Assembly (NCBI GenBank): GCA_014656495.1
Contig: BNCN01000012.1
Location: 50,086-114,085 of the forward strand
Reading direction: 5' to 3'
DNA length: 64,000 bases
DNA from: Comamonas sp. KCTC 72670
GTDB lineage: Bacteria > Myxococcota > Myxococcia > Myxococcales > Myxococcaceae
A program made the position numbers and the translations under genes. Of this stretch, positions 63,561 through 64,000 are shown piece by piece. The stretch's first letter is position 1, and each line of letters opens with the position of its first letter. Under the pieces are notes generated by a model. It did no database searches. It saw only the letters and a list, made by a program, of their open reading frames with translations, and had not been told where the DNA came from.

Positions 63561-64000
63561 ATGAGTCAGGCGGCCCTCGACAACGCTCCGACACCCCGAC
63601 GCGACCGCTCGCTGGCCGTGGTGGGCGTCTTCTTGTTCGTCTCGCTGGGGATTCACGTCGGCGGCTTCTGGGCCCTGGGCGAGGGCACCTCCCGCGCCCG
63701 TCCGCCCGCCGTGAAGCCGGTGGAGATGGTGATGGTGGAGGTGCAGAAGCCGCCCCCGCCCCCACCGCCGGCCCCCGAGGAGCCCAAGCCGGAGCCACCC
63801 AAGCCGCCTCCGCCCAAGCCCAAGGCCGTGAAGCCGCCCCCCGTGAAGGTCGCCGAGGCCCCCAAGCCGGTGCCCCCGCCTCCCGTGGACGCGCCGCCGC
63901 CGCCCAACGACACGCCGCCGCCGGAGCCGCAGGCCAAGCCGCCGCCGCTGGTGGTGGGCATGACGATGTCGTCCACCACCAGCGCGGGCTCCTTCGCCGC
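63561..64000 (+). CDS. TonB-type energy transducer, 5' part
   Basis: Partial, cut by the window end; 146 codons are visible. After a short cytoplasmic stretch comes the single membrane anchor (LAVVGVFLFVSLGIHVGGF) with a conserved His, then a Pro/Lys-rich periplasmic spacer (KPPPPPPPAPEEPKPEPPKP and similar) as in TonB. The C-terminal TonB domain should follow outside. It transmits energy from the ExbB-ExbD pair to outer-membrane receptors. Start ATG 63561 follows the ExbD stop by 16 bases. Confidence 0.85.
   Translation, partial: MSQAALDNAPTPRRDRSLAVVGVFLFVSLGIHVGGFWALGEGTSRARPPAVKPVEMVMVEVQKPPPPPPPAPEEPKPEPPKPPPPKPKAVKPPPVKVAEAPKPVPPPPVDAPPPPNDTPPPEPQAKPPPLVVGMTMSSTTSAGSFA

Overview
The window is about 70 % GC and looks like a chromosomal segment from a myxobacterium of the Myxococcaceae (Myxococcus, Pyxidicoccus or Corallococcus type). 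The grounds are: codons with G or C at the third position almost everywhere; many signal-peptide lipoproteins; a protein ending in the Myxococcales sorting signature (MYXO-CTERM: short Gly/Ala helix, Gly-Cys-Ser, then an Arg cluster); and a SitA6/SitI6-type lipoprotein toxin and double-CXXCG immunity pair, which belongs to the kin-discrimination system carried by outer-membrane exchange in these bacteria. No phage, insertion sequence, CRISPR array, rRNA or tRNA was seen.

Layout. 1-15.5 kb is mostly housekeeping: the end of endonuclease III, a phospholipase-D/cardiolipin-synthase-like enzyme, an acyl-CoA oxidase with an extra N-terminal domain, lipoproteins, an anchored protein made of six exact 23-residue repeats, an M48 protease, ClpP, FumC, a PspC-domain protein, and the glyoxylate-shunt pair aceB-aceA behind a repeat-rich leader. 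15.5-18.6 kb holds a small unknown gene, sitI6, sitA6 and a B12-binding radical SAM gene, all on the minus strand, with an 18-bp perfect palindrome just before sitA6. 18.7-30.3 kb is accessory: a serine hydrolase, a polysaccharide-lyase-like secreted protein, AstA, a transglutaminase-like protein, a 1048-residue fusion of a chemoreceptor to a family-5 substrate-binding protein, a Cys-rich lipoprotein and a DedA protein.

30.4-46.1 kb contains a translationally coupled ECF sigma factor, zinc-finger anti-sigma and rlmN set, a 3-methyladenine glycosylase, MalQ, a TamA-like Omp85 protein directly coupled to a 1581-residue TamB, and three secreted or lipid-anchored proteins acting on sugars or cell wall. 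46.5-59.3 kb is one nine-gene minus-strand operon: a coiled-coil membrane protein, a MoxR AAA+ ATPase, a membrane protein, an ABC ATPase and permease, a DUF58 protein, a BatA-like von Willebrand factor A (vWA) protein, a lipoprotein and a double-vWA protein. Most junctions overlap by 4 to 8 bases. 59.6 kb to the end carries an AraC regulator, a DoxX protein, an aldo/keto reductase and the start of an ExbB-ExbD-TonB energy-transducing operon, cut by the window edge.

The most unusual items are the chemoreceptor/substrate-binding fusion, whose receptor tip lacks the usual trimer-contact residues; the exact 23-residue repeat protein; the reiterated 3' end of the last operon gene, which runs past its stop codon; the sit pair with its palindrome; and the sigma/anti-sigma/rlmN coupling.
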